DNA of 29,670 nucleotides from an uncultured Porphyromonadaceae bacterium (GTDB taxonomy: Bacteria > Bacteroidota > Bacteroidia > Bacteroidales > Muribaculaceae), in the NCBI GenBank assembly GCA_900548875.1, contig URMA01000032.1:1-29670 (forward strand), in the 5' to 3' direction. The number at the start of each line of letters is the position of its first letter. Position 1 is the first letter of the stretch. This document shows positions 16,273 through 22,920 of the stretch, piece after piece. The notes under the pieces were generated by a model that saw only the letters and a list, made by a program, of their open reading frames with translations, was not told where the DNA came from and did no database searches. The position numbers were made by a program, and so were the translations under genes.

Positions 16273-16713
16273 ATGTTGCGTGATTTAAAACATATTATAT
16301 TCTCGATGATTACGGTTCTGCTGGTTGCTCCGGCTGCCAGCGCACAGGTCTACCGTGTCGCAATTAATTCAAACGCATCACGCACCGACTACGTCGATGT
16401 CTATGAATACGATTTCGTGGACGTTCAGCCCCAATTTCCTGGAGGCGACCGCGGACTAATCAACTACATCAACAAGACCCGTGTTTATCCCTACGATGCC
16501 TATCAGCATAAAATACAGGGAAGAGTGATTTGCAGTTTTATTGTCAATACCGACGGTTCGATTTGCAACATCTCGGTTCTCAAAGGCCTCTGCCCGTCGA
16601 TCGACAAGGAAGCCAAGCGAATCATTCAGGAAATGCCCAATTGGAAGGCCGGAAAGATCAACAACGAAACGGTGCCCGTTCACTGTATTCTTCCTATAGC
16701 TTTCCGACTTTAG
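16273..16713 (+). CDS. Secreted TonB C-terminal domain protein
   Basis: This encodes 146 residues: a signal peptide (IIFSMITVLLVAPAASAQ) followed by a single TonB_C-like domain. Characteristic features are PQFPGGDRGLINYINKTRVY, the strand GRVICSFIVNTDGSICN, VLKGLCPSIDKEAKRII and PNWKAGKINNETVPVHCILP. TonB C-terminal domains contact TonB boxes of outer-membrane transporters. Unlike real TonB it has a cleavable-looking signal with an SAQ end, and no proline-rich periplasmic spanner, so it is probably a soluble periplasmic protein. It stands alone, with its own promoter and terminator. Confidence 0.85.
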   Translation: MLRDLKHIIFSMITVLLVAPAASAQVYRVAINSNASRTDYVDVYEYDFVDVQPQFPGGDRGLINYINKTRVYPYDAYQHKIQGRVICSFIVNTDGSICNISVLKGLCPSIDKEAKRIIQEMPNWKAGKINNETVPVHCILPIAFRL

Positions 16714-16775
16714 GAAATTGATTCTCTTCACTGAATTTGCCTAATACAAATCTTTTTCATAATCTTATATTTTTA

Positions 16776-16811
16776 CCTCCGCTCCTGCTGACAGGCCCGG
16801 AGGATTTTTTT
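16776..16811 (+). terminator. Intrinsic terminator after the TonB-C gene
   Basis: CCTCCG (16776-16781) pairs with CGGAGG (16798-16803), followed by a run of seven T residues (16805-16811). It lies about 60 bp after the stop. Confidence 0.88.
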
Positions 16812-16878
16812 GTCTGTTCTTTCACTCAAATTAGTCGACCATTTGGCCGATTTCGTCGACAAGTGGATTCAGCATGGC

Positions 16879-16907
16879 TTTGCAATGGCTATTTTTGAGT
16901 ACTTTTG
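16879..16907 (+). promoter_or_regulatory. Promoter for the Bcr/CflA transporter
   Basis: TACTTTTG at 16900-16907 fits the -7 consensus and TTTG at 16879-16882 is a -33 candidate, with a slightly short 17-bp spacer. The ATG is at 16951. Confidence 0.55.
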
Positions 16908-16950
16908 CAGCGGAAAAGATTGAACACTTCTGAAAAAATATAATTGCATT

Positions 16951-18174
16951 ATGAAAAAATCACTTATCAGTTATTCCGTATTTCTATACATATTGCTTGG
17001 AGCACTGACGGCTTTCGGACCGCTGGTGACCGACATGTACCTCCCCGCACTGCCGGGAATGGCAAATTATTTCACCACCACAACTTCCATGGTACAGTTG
17101 GGACTCACCACAAGCATGATAGGTCTAGCCGTCGGGCAACTTATTTTCGGACCGTTGAGCGACAAGTTCGGCCGACGTCCGCTGCTGCTGGCATCGATGC
17201 TGGTGTTCATAGTCTCCACCCTGCTTTGCATCTACTCTCCGAACATTGAAACATTTATCGGCCTGCGACTGCTGCAAGGCATTGCCGGAGCAGGCGGCAT
17301 CGTCATTTCCCGTTCGGTGGCAACGGACATGTTTTCCGGGAAAGAACTGGCAAAATCCATGGCCATCATCGGAGCCATCAACGGTGTGGCGCCGTTAGCG
17401 GCTCCCGTGCTAGGCGGATTCTTCACCGACATCATCGGCTGGCGCGGCATTTTCTGGATACTGCTCGGCATCGGCATTCTGCTGCTGATGGCCGTAGTGC
17501 GTTTCCGCGAATCGCTCTCGCCCGACCACCGCAAGCAGGAAGGACTGAAACAAATGTTCCTCAGTTTTCCGGCCATGCTGCACAACCGCCGTTATGTTTA
17601 TCTTGTGCTGCAATACGGTTTCTCCAGCGGCGTTCTTTTTGCCAACATCGCTTCCTCTCCGTTCATCATGCAGCAACACTACGGATTCTCGCCGATGATG
17701 TTCAGCATCGTGTTCGGCATCAACTCACTTGCCATCGGTGTAGCGGCAGCATTGTCCGTCAAGTTCCACAATACGGAGAGCGGCACGTTTATCGGCAGTT
17801 TGGGAATGCTGATGTTTTCAGCATTGTTGCTGTTTGCACTCTGGCTCGAATGCAGCTTCTGGGTTTACGAACTGTTGCTGCTGGCCGTCATCTTTATGCT
17901 GGGACTCACTTTCACCTCATCGACCACACTTGCCATGGACAGCGGCCGTGACAACTCCGGCACGGCATCAGCACTGTTTGGAGCCACCGGCTTTGCCTTC
18001 GGTGGAATTGTTTCTCCGCTGGTAGGTATAGGCAATATACTGACCACCACAGGTATCGTGTTTGTCGTCTGCTCTCTGTTCGGCGTATTTTTTGCCATCA
18101 AGGCCGTCCGTACAAGCGTAGGAATGCGCGCCAGCCTCCGCCCGCTGAAACATTTGACAAAACACCGGAACTAA
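16951..18174 (+). CDS. Bcr/CflA-family MFS multidrug efflux transporter
   Basis: This encodes 407 residues with about twelve hydrophobic segments. The Bcr/CflA signature is TDMYLPALPGMANYF at the end of helix 1. The MFS motif A is the loop GPLSDKFGRRPLL, and motif C-like glycine-rich sequence appears in GAINGVAPLAAPVLGG, typical of drug/proton antiporters. These proteins export bicyclomycin, sulfonamides, chloramphenicol-like drugs or small metabolites (cysteine in E. coli). The actual substrate cannot be inferred. It has its own promoter, and the following intergenic gap carries five GTAAAC-type heptads. Confidence 0.92.
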   Translation: MKKSLISYSVFLYILLGALTAFGPLVTDMYLPALPGMANYFTTTTSMVQLGLTTSMIGLAVGQLIFGPLSDKFGRRPLLLASMLVFIVSTLLCIYSPNIETFIGLRLLQGIAGAGGIVISRSVATDMFSGKELAKSMAIIGAINGVAPLAAPVLGGFFTDIIGWRGIFWILLGIGILLLMAVVRFRESLSPDHRKQEGLKQMFLSFPAMLHNRRYVYLVLQYGFSSGVLFANIASSPFIMQQHYGFSPMMFSIVFGINSLAIGVAAALSVKFHNTESGTFIGSLGMLMFSALLLFALWLECSFWVYELLLLAVIFMLGLTFTSSTTLAMDSGRDNSGTASALFGATGFAFGGIVSPLVGIGNILTTTGIVFVVCSLFGVFFAIKAVRTSVGMRASLRPLKHLTKHRN

Positions 18175-18212
18175 TTGGGTTAGCGGTCAGTGGTTATGGG
18201 TTAGAAGAACTC

Positions 18213-18247
18213 TGTAAACTGTAAACTGTAAACCGTAAACCGTAAAC
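18213..18247. repeat. Five tandem YGTAAAC heptads
   Basis: Five consecutive 7-bp units (TGTAAAC three times, CGTAAAC twice) lie between the MFS transporter and higB. The same heptad occurs at 19142-19162 and 22851-22878. Nearby are related words (GGTTATGGGTTAG at 18192-18204). Confidence 0.9.
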
Positions 18248-18295
18248 CCCACCTGTCTATTATTCGTGAAACGAAAAAAACTTGAGGTTGCCACA

Positions 18296-18343
18296 AATAA
18301 TCCACTAAAAAAGTGGATTATTACAGACAATTATGTATCTTTG
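18296..18343 (+). promoter_or_regulatory. higBA promoter and operator
   Basis: AATAATCCACT (18296-18306) and AGTGGATTATT (18312-18322) form a perfect 11-bp inverted repeat with a 5-bp spacer. It covers the expected -33 region of a TATCTTTG -7 element at 18336-18343. This is the expected arrangement for autorepression by the HigA antitoxin. Confidence 0.8.
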
Positions 18344-18366
18344 CTACGTGAACAATACGAAGAGTG

Positions 18367-18687
18367 ATGGAGATAAACTTCGATAAAGACTATTTACGCC
18401 AATTGTACGAAGAAGGAAAGACGACAGACAAGAAGCATCGCTTCCAACCGCATATCGTCTCCCGCTACCAGTTGCGTATCAAAGTACTGGAGCAAGCAAT
18501 AAGCATAGAAGAACTCTACGGCATTAACTCGCTTCATTATGAAGTACTACAAGGCGACAAGGCCGGAATCTCCTCAATTCGAGTAAACGACCAATACCGC
18601 ATTGAGTTTACAGTGGAACAGATTTCATCTGGAACTATGGTTACTATCTGCAACATATTGGAATTGTCAAACCATTATAAAAAGTAA
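18367..18687 (+). CDS. higB: HigB-type toxin (RelE/ParE superfamily)
   Basis: This encodes 106 residues. I use the ATG at 18367; an in-frame GTG sits one codon earlier. The family signature is VLQGDKAGISSIRVNDQYRI, matching the GDR.G..SIRvNdqyRI core of HigB/RelE toxins, which cleave mRNA at the ribosome. The final ICNILELSNHYKK resembles the usual DYH-type end, with Ser-Asn replacing part of it. It is immediately followed, after 2 bp, by the higA antitoxin: the reversed toxin-first order normal for higBA. The N-terminal ~30 residues (DKDYLRQLYEEGKTTDKKHR) are typical. Likely intact. Confidence 0.9.
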   Translation: MEINFDKDYLRQLYEEGKTTDKKHRFQPHIVSRYQLRIKVLEQAISIEELYGINSLHYEVLQGDKAGISSIRVNDQYRIEFTVEQISSGTMVTICNILELSNHYKK

Positions 18688-18689
18688 GT

Positions 18690-18998
18690 ATGGAAAAATA
18701 TATCTGCCAACGCCCCATACATCCGGGCGAACTGCTAAAGGAAGAGATAGAAGAACGCAAGCTCTCACAACGCAAGCTGGCAGAACGGACAGGCATCTCC
18801 TATAAGGTGTTGAACGACATCCTCAACTGCCGCCGTCCGATCACAGCACAGACTGCGATGCTGTTTGAAGCGGCATTAGGCATTAGTGCATCACTGTTGA
18901 TGCGCATGCAAATCGACTGTAATATGCAGCAAGCAGCTTCCAACCCATCTTTCATGGAGCGGCTCAAGCAAGTGCGTAAGTATGCCGCGATATTGTAA
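18690..18998 (+). CDS. higA: HigA-type antitoxin (XRE family)
   Basis: This encodes 102 residues with the HigA N-terminal motif PIHPGELLKEEIEERKLSQ and an XRE helix-turn-helix (QRKLAERTGISYKVLNDIL, then RRPITAQTAMLFEAALG). It binds and neutralises HigB and represses its own operon; the palindrome at 18296-18322 is the likely site. It lies two bases after higB and ends before a hairpin at 19014-19060. Confidence 0.92.
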   Translation: MEKYICQRPIHPGELLKEEIEERKLSQRKLAERTGISYKVLNDILNCRRPITAQTAMLFEAALGISASLLMRMQIDCNMQQAASNPSFMERLKQVRKYAAIL

Positions 18999-19013
18999 GC
19001 ATTAGCATACAAA

Positions 19014-19060
19014 AAACAAATCGTCCCGCTTTCTGAGAAGGAAGACGGGACAATTTGTTT
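19014..19060. terminator. Hairpin terminator after higA
   Basis: AAACAAATCGTCCCG (19014-19028) and CGGGACAATTTGTTT (19046-19060) form a 15-bp stem with one mismatch. An A-tract before and a T-tract after allow bidirectional function. Confidence 0.78.
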
Positions 19061-19141
19061 ACCATTTTTCGAAAATGTTTTTATGATATGGGGAACGATT
19101 AAAACACCATCAAAACAAGTGGTTAGGAATTAACGGGACTC

Positions 19142-19162
19142 CGTAAACTGTAAACCGTAAAC
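19142..19162. repeat. Three tandem YGTAAAC heptads
   Basis: CGTAAAC, TGTAAAC and CGTAAAC in series, flanked by GGTTAGGAATT upstream (19124-19134) and CCCCTAATCC downstream. It shares these features with the copies at 18213-18247 and 22851-22878. Confidence 0.88.
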
Positions 19163-19179
19163 ACCCCTAATCCATAATC

Positions 19180-19536
19180 CTATATATTACTGTCGCATTC
19201 AACCATAATATTTACGGCAATCAGCCGTTCGTCCGGCTCGCCGAAACAGCGGATATTGGCCAAATCCTCCCGCAACAAAATCGGGTCAACCCCTTCGCCT
19301 GTCAGATAGGCCAGCAGTTCATGAGGAATACCATGGCTGAGTGCATCTTGCTTCCATTCGTGTTCATAGCCAAAGCCCTGTACTGTAAACAGAAAGCTGT
19401 GCATTGTGCATCCCGATGATTTCCATCCCAACCGCACATAAGGTCGCCCGTCCGAAAAAGTGCCTTTTTCGGAGAAAAGGATTTCCATTTTGCGGTCCTT
19501 TTGAAATCTCGTTAAATTCAGTTCTTTAAATTCCAT
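19180..19536 (-). CDS. Hypothetical protein
   Basis: This encodes 118 residues from the ATG at 19536; a GTG lies one codon earlier. I do not recognise a family. There is no signal peptide or membrane segment, so it is probably cytoplasmic. It has a strand-rich central part (PYVRLGWKSSGCTMHSFLFT) and a helical half (PHELLAYLTGEGVDPILLRE), and it ends VNIMVECDSNI. It stands alone between two gaps, with heptad repeats just past its 3' end and an AT-rich 230-bp gap before it. Composition looks like real coding sequence, but no neighbour suggests a role. Confidence 0.6.
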   Translation of the reverse strand: MEFKELNLTRFQKDRKMEILFSEKGTFSDGRPYVRLGWKSSGCTMHSFLFTVQGFGYEHEWKQDALSHGIPHELLAYLTGEGVDPILLREDLANIRCFGEPDERLIAVNIMVECDSNI

Positions 19537-19742
19537 CACTCAATTGCTTTTTACCACCAATCGTTTCAATTATTTTGCAATATTCACAAAAATAATTGAC
19601 ATTTGCAACTTTTTGTCACCAAATAGCAATAAAAACCTTTTTTAAACCAAAATCATCCATTCGACCTCTGACGGATTTGGAGTTAGGAAAGCCATAGTGC
19701 ACAAAACAGAAAGACAAACAAAGACATTCCAATATTTATGGT

Positions 19743-19750
19743 TAAATTTG
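19743..19750 (+). promoter_or_regulatory. Promoter -7 element for the DUF2027-Smr gene
   Basis: TAAATTTG fits TAnnTTTG and lies 21 bp before the ATG at 19772. No convincing -33 element is seen. Confidence 0.5.
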
Positions 19751-19771
19751 CAGAGATAAAAACTCGAAATT

Positions 19772-20851
19772 ATGAAAGTTGGCGATATAGTACGCTACCT
19801 CAACGCCGTTGGCGGAGGAAAGGTAGTCAGAATGGAAGGCAATCTTGCCTATGTGGAAGAAGAGGACGGCTTTGAAACGCCGGTATTGGTGCGCGAATGT
19901 GTGGTTGTTGACCCCGACGGCGGAATGATGCCCAAAAAACGCTACGGTTCCGACGAGCCGAGCAAATATGAAGCTCCGGCGGTAGCCAAGGACAAGCCGG
20001 CACCGAAAGTGTCGGAAAACAACGTGGAAATCGTGGAAACCGAAGAAGGCGACGTCATCAACGTGGTGCTCGGCTACGAACCGGCTGAAATCAAGCATCT
20101 GAACACTACTACGTTCGACGCCTATCTGGTGAACGACAGCAACTATTTCCTCTACGTAGTCTACGCCGTACGCGACCAGCACGGAAAATGGAAATGCCGC
20201 TACAACGGCATCGTTGAGCCTAACATTCAGGTACACCTGGAAGAACTGCGCCACGAGGACCTTCCCGACCTCGAACGCGTATGCATCCAGTATGTGGCGT
20301 TCAAGGAAGGCAAGGAATTCAAGTTGAAGAACCCGGTGGCAGTGGAATGCCGTGTCGACGCCACCAAATTCTACAAAATGCACTGCTTCCACGAAAACAT
20401 GTACTTCGACACGCCGGTAATTGCCTTCGACATCGTGAAAAACGACGTGCCCCAACGCTCCATGGTCATCGACAGCAGCATGATCGAACAGGCCATGAAG
20501 GAAAAGAAGGCTGCCGACAAGCCGGAACGTCGCCCCGTGACGAAAAACCAGACAAAGGCGAAAAAAGGCGAAATCCTCGAAGTCGACCTCCACATCGACG
20601 AACTGCTCGACTCCACTGCCGGACTATCCAACAGCGACATGCTCGACGTGCAGTTGGCTGAATTCCGTCGCGTGATGGACGCTAATCTCCGCAACAAGGG
20701 ACAGAAAATCGTGTTCATCCACGGCAAGGGCGAAGGCGTGCTCCGCAAGGCACTGCTCGACGACCTGAAATACCGCTACAAGCACTGCGAGGCGCAGGAC
20801 GCTTCGTTCCGTGAATACGGCTTCGGTGCTACGTTGATAACCATTCATTAA
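19772..20851 (+). CDS. DUF2027 and Smr domain protein
   Basis: This encodes 359 residues. The N-terminal part (MKVGDIVRYLNAVGGGKVVR) is a small SH3-like barrel. The DUF2027 domain spans roughly 95-250 (DVINVVLGYEPAEIKHLNTT and later strands). After a Lys-rich linker (~245-272) comes a C-terminal Smr domain at about 275-359, with VDLHIDELL, IHGKGEGVLRKAL and a final FGATLITIH. Smr domains act on nucleic acid as nickases or endonucleases in MutS2, SMR and ribosome rescue proteins. The HGKGEG loop is present. DUF2027-Smr proteins are widespread in Bacteroidota, but their job is not established. The EFR1-type gene begins 7 bp downstream. Confidence 0.9.
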   Translation: MKVGDIVRYLNAVGGGKVVRMEGNLAYVEEEDGFETPVLVRECVVVDPDGGMMPKKRYGSDEPSKYEAPAVAKDKPAPKVSENNVEIVETEEGDVINVVLGYEPAEIKHLNTTTFDAYLVNDSNYFLYVVYAVRDQHGKWKCRYNGIVEPNIQVHLEELRHEDLPDLERVCIQYVAFKEGKEFKLKNPVAVECRVDATKFYKMHCFHENMYFDTPVIAFDIVKNDVPQRSMVIDSSMIEQAMKEKKAADKPERRPVTKNQTKAKKGEILEVDLHIDELLDSTAGLSNSDMLDVQLAEFRRVMDANLRNKGQKIVFIHGKGEGVLRKALLDDLKYRYKHCEAQDASFREYGFGATLITIH

Positions 20852-20858
20852 ACAGACT

Positions 20859-21665
20859 ATGATACTCTATCTGTCAGCAACGGGCAACAGCCGGCACATA
20901 GCGCGACTGCTTTCAAAGGCACTCGGCGACAGCCGGCTTGTCGACCTGAGCGAATACATGGGACGCCACGCCGGAAAAACGCTTTCGGTGGAGCCGGAGG
21001 CCGGTGAACGTATCGGCTTCGTCTTTCCCGTCCATTCGTGGGGGCTGCCGAAAGGATTGGAAAGCGTCATTTCCTCCATCAGGGCCGAAGGTTGCCGACA
21101 GAACTACTGCTATATGGCATGCACCTGTGGCGACGATGCCGGACTCACTGCCCGCCAATGGAGCAAGGCGGTAACGAAGGCAGGGTTCACCCCAAGTGCT
21201 GCGTTCTCGGTGTTCATGCCAAATACCTATGTGATATTTCCGGGATTCGATGTCGACAGCGACAGCGTGCGCGACGAAAAGCTGCGCAACGCCCCACAGA
21301 CGGTCCAGACCATTGTCGACAGGATTCTCCACAACGACACCGGCGACTTTACTCACCACGGCTCGTTCGCCATCCTGAAATCGCGCCTCGTCTACCCCCT
21401 GTTCGTACGGTTCCAGATTTCCGACAGACCATTCTCTGTCAGCGCCGACACCTGCATCAGCTGCGGACTTTGCGCAAAGGTTTGTCCCACACGCAACATC
21501 ACGCTCGAAACCTCCAAGGGAAAAGCATTGCCACGCTGGCACGGCGATTGCCTCAACTGCCTCGCCTGCTATCACCACTGCCCCACACGCAGCATTGCCT
21601 ACGGAAAAATTTCAAAAGGCAAAGGACACTACATTTGCAACGTCAAGAAAGAAATTAAACCCTGA
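20859..21665 (+). CDS. EFR1-family flavodoxin/ferredoxin protein
   Basis: This encodes 268 residues. Residues ~1-160 are flavodoxin-like: the FMN phosphate loop is SATGNSRHIA near the N-terminus and FPVHSWGLPKGLE is the second conserved segment. The C-terminal part has two 4Fe-4S ferredoxin motifs, CISCGLCAKVCP and CLNCLACYHHCP, each with four cysteines. Such proteins are predicted cytoplasmic electron carriers; the partner enzyme is not known. It follows the DUF2027-Smr gene by 7 bp and is probably in its operon. A weak hairpin (CTGAT/ATCAG) at about 21671-21685 follows the stop. Confidence 0.9.
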   Translation: MILYLSATGNSRHIARLLSKALGDSRLVDLSEYMGRHAGKTLSVEPEAGERIGFVFPVHSWGLPKGLESVISSIRAEGCRQNYCYMACTCGDDAGLTARQWSKAVTKAGFTPSAAFSVFMPNTYVIFPGFDVDSDSVRDEKLRNAPQTVQTIVDRILHNDTGDFTHHGSFAILKSRLVYPLFVRFQISDRPFSVSADTCISCGLCAKVCPTRNITLETSKGKALPRWHGDCLNCLACYHHCPTRSIAYGKISKGKGHYICNVKKEIKP

Positions 21666-21735
21666 ACCACCTGATTTATCATCAGCAGAATGATTAGAAA
21701 AACTCTTATAAAATAGATATTTACAGAAAAATACT

Positions 21736-21743
21736 TACCTTTG
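21736..21743 (+). promoter_or_regulatory. Promoter -7 element for the 52-aa/GNAT pair
   Basis: TACCTTTG matches the TAnnTTTG consensus, 26 bp before the ATG at 21769. The surrounding sequence is AT-rich. No clear -33 TTTG is seen. Confidence 0.6.
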
Positions 21744-21768
21744 TAATATCAATTATAACATAACGATT

Positions 21769-21927
21769 ATGGCATTAGAAATTAAAGCAATTCCTACGCT
21801 GAAAGGGGAAGAAGCGAAACGCTTTGTAAAAGAAGCGGACAAGGCTTACCAAAACAAGGGAAAGACTGATTTCAGCAAGCAGGTTAAAATAGCCCGTGCC
21901 ATATTGAAAAAAGCCAATATGTTGTAA
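21769..21927 (+). CDS. 52-residue protein, candidate antitoxin of a GNAT toxin
   Basis: This short gene has an ATG at 21769 and TAA at 21925-21927. The product begins MALEIKAIPTLKGEEAKRF and ends in IARAILKKANML; it is Lys/Glu-rich, with a predicted N-terminal strand and two helices. A TACCTTTG promoter element sits 26 bp upstream, and the GNAT acetyltransferase gene starts two bases after its stop. That spacing and order (small basic protein first, GNAT second) match toxin-antitoxin operons. Known GNAT toxins (TacT, AtaT, KacT) pair with ~90-residue ribbon-helix-helix antitoxins of the DUF1778 type, which this is not by length or sequence. Function is inferred from context; an unrelated small protein remains possible. 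Confidence 0.65.
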   Translation: MALEIKAIPTLKGEEAKRFVKEADKAYQNKGKTDFSKQVKIARAILKKANML

Positions 21928-21929
21928 AC

Positions 21930-22535
21930 ATGGGGTTCCTGTTAGACCAATGCAGTTTCTCACCATTGAACGAGGAAGTTATCACGGGATGCCGCCCTTT
22001 CTTCTGCGGCAACACAGACTTAGATGAATTTTTCCGGCATGATGCTCCAGCCTATAGCAAGCAAATGCTGGGAAAGAGCTACTGTTTCAGACTGGATGAA
22101 GATCCGTCTGTCATTGTCTGTGCATTCACACTCTCTAATGACAGCATACGTGTTGATATACTTCCGAACAACAGAGAGAAAAAAGTACAGAAGAATATTC
22201 CGCATTCCAAGCAGATGCGTCGTTATCCAGGAGTATTGATAGGAAGGCTGGGTATCAATGTGGAGTTTGCTCATCGTGGCATAGGTAGTGAACTTATGAA
22301 TTTCATCAAGTCATGGTTCATAGATACCGGAAACAAAACCGGATGCCGTTTCCTTATTGTGGATGCCTATAACGACGAAATTCCATTGAAATATTACCAA
22401 AAGAACGATTTTACGTTCCTGTTTTCCAGTGAAAGTCAAGAAGCTGAAAATACCGGATTCGACAAAAGCACAAAACTGCGGACACGACTGATGTATTTCG
22501 ATTTAATATCTTTGGTAAATGAGACGGAGGAATGA
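21930..22535 (+). CDS. GNAT-family N-acetyltransferase, toxin-like
   Basis: This encodes 201 residues. The acetyl-CoA binding motif A is visible as IGRLGINVEFAHRGIGSEL (R-G-I-G-S is the pyrophosphate loop) at about residues 108-126. It is followed by the helix MNFIKSWF, then CRFLIVDAYNDEIPLKYYQ and NDFTFL, where the tandem tyrosines align with the catalytic Tyr of GNATs. The N-terminus (CRPFFCGNTDLDEFFRHDA) resembles the CGNxxLDxFF segment found in TacT/AtaT-type toxins, which acetylate aminoacyl-tRNAs to block translation. It follows the 52-residue gene by two bases. Residues after ~175 form an extra, poorly conserved tail. A non-toxic acetyltransferase is an alternative. Confidence 0.82.
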   Translation: MGFLLDQCSFSPLNEEVITGCRPFFCGNTDLDEFFRHDAPAYSKQMLGKSYCFRLDEDPSVIVCAFTLSNDSIRVDILPNNREKKVQKNIPHSKQMRRYPGVLIGRLGINVEFAHRGIGSELMNFIKSWFIDTGNKTGCRFLIVDAYNDEIPLKYYQKNDFTFLFSSESQEAENTGFDKSTKLRTRLMYFDLISLVNETEE

Positions 22536-22920
22536 CAGCAGGGATAAAACTTTAGTACAGCCCATACAATAGGCAGTAGCCAATTCATTTTCCACACAAC
22601 ACCTAAAACAGTTGCGCAAGTACACAGCCCTACTGTAGACAACATTAGCATCTGGATAATCCACCAGTGAGAGTTATACTGGCGGTTATTGAAATGAAAA
22701 AGTCGTTTTTAATATAAAAACATATTTCCCACTTATTGCCAAGTAACATTTGGGCCGAAAAGCAGAAGAGCCGATTGGCGCATCCTCGAAAGTTTGTCTT
22801 TCTGTTCTTCTGCCCGATAAAATTTTCTAACGGATTAGGAGTTGTAGCTCTGTAAACCGTAAACTGTAAACCGTAAACCAGCCATAACCCCTAACCTCTA
22901 ACCGATAACCTATTCAGCCA
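22536..22920. other. Gene-free gap between GNAT gene and polA
   Basis: I see no supported gene in these 385 bp. The right part holds four GTAAAC heptads and CCCCTAACC-type words. A short inverted repeat CCAGT/ACTGG lies near 22665-22681. A pyrimidine-rich segment at 22794-22812 (GTTTGTCTTTCTGTTCTTCTG-like) recalls the end of the 70-bp repeat units at 290-497. Confidence 0.6.
22851..22878. repeat. Four tandem YGTAAAC heptads
   Basis: TGTAAAC, CGTAAAC, TGTAAAC and CGTAAAC in series downstream of polA, bracketed by GGATTAGGAGTT (22832-22843) and AACCCCTAACC (22886-22896). Confidence 0.9.

Noticed and set aside
22436..22651. Minus-strand ORF with two hydrophobic segments beside the GNAT gene
   Set aside because: It overlaps the last 100 bp of the GNAT gene, has no family I recognise and lacks a promoter; it could be a gene remnant but support is too weak.
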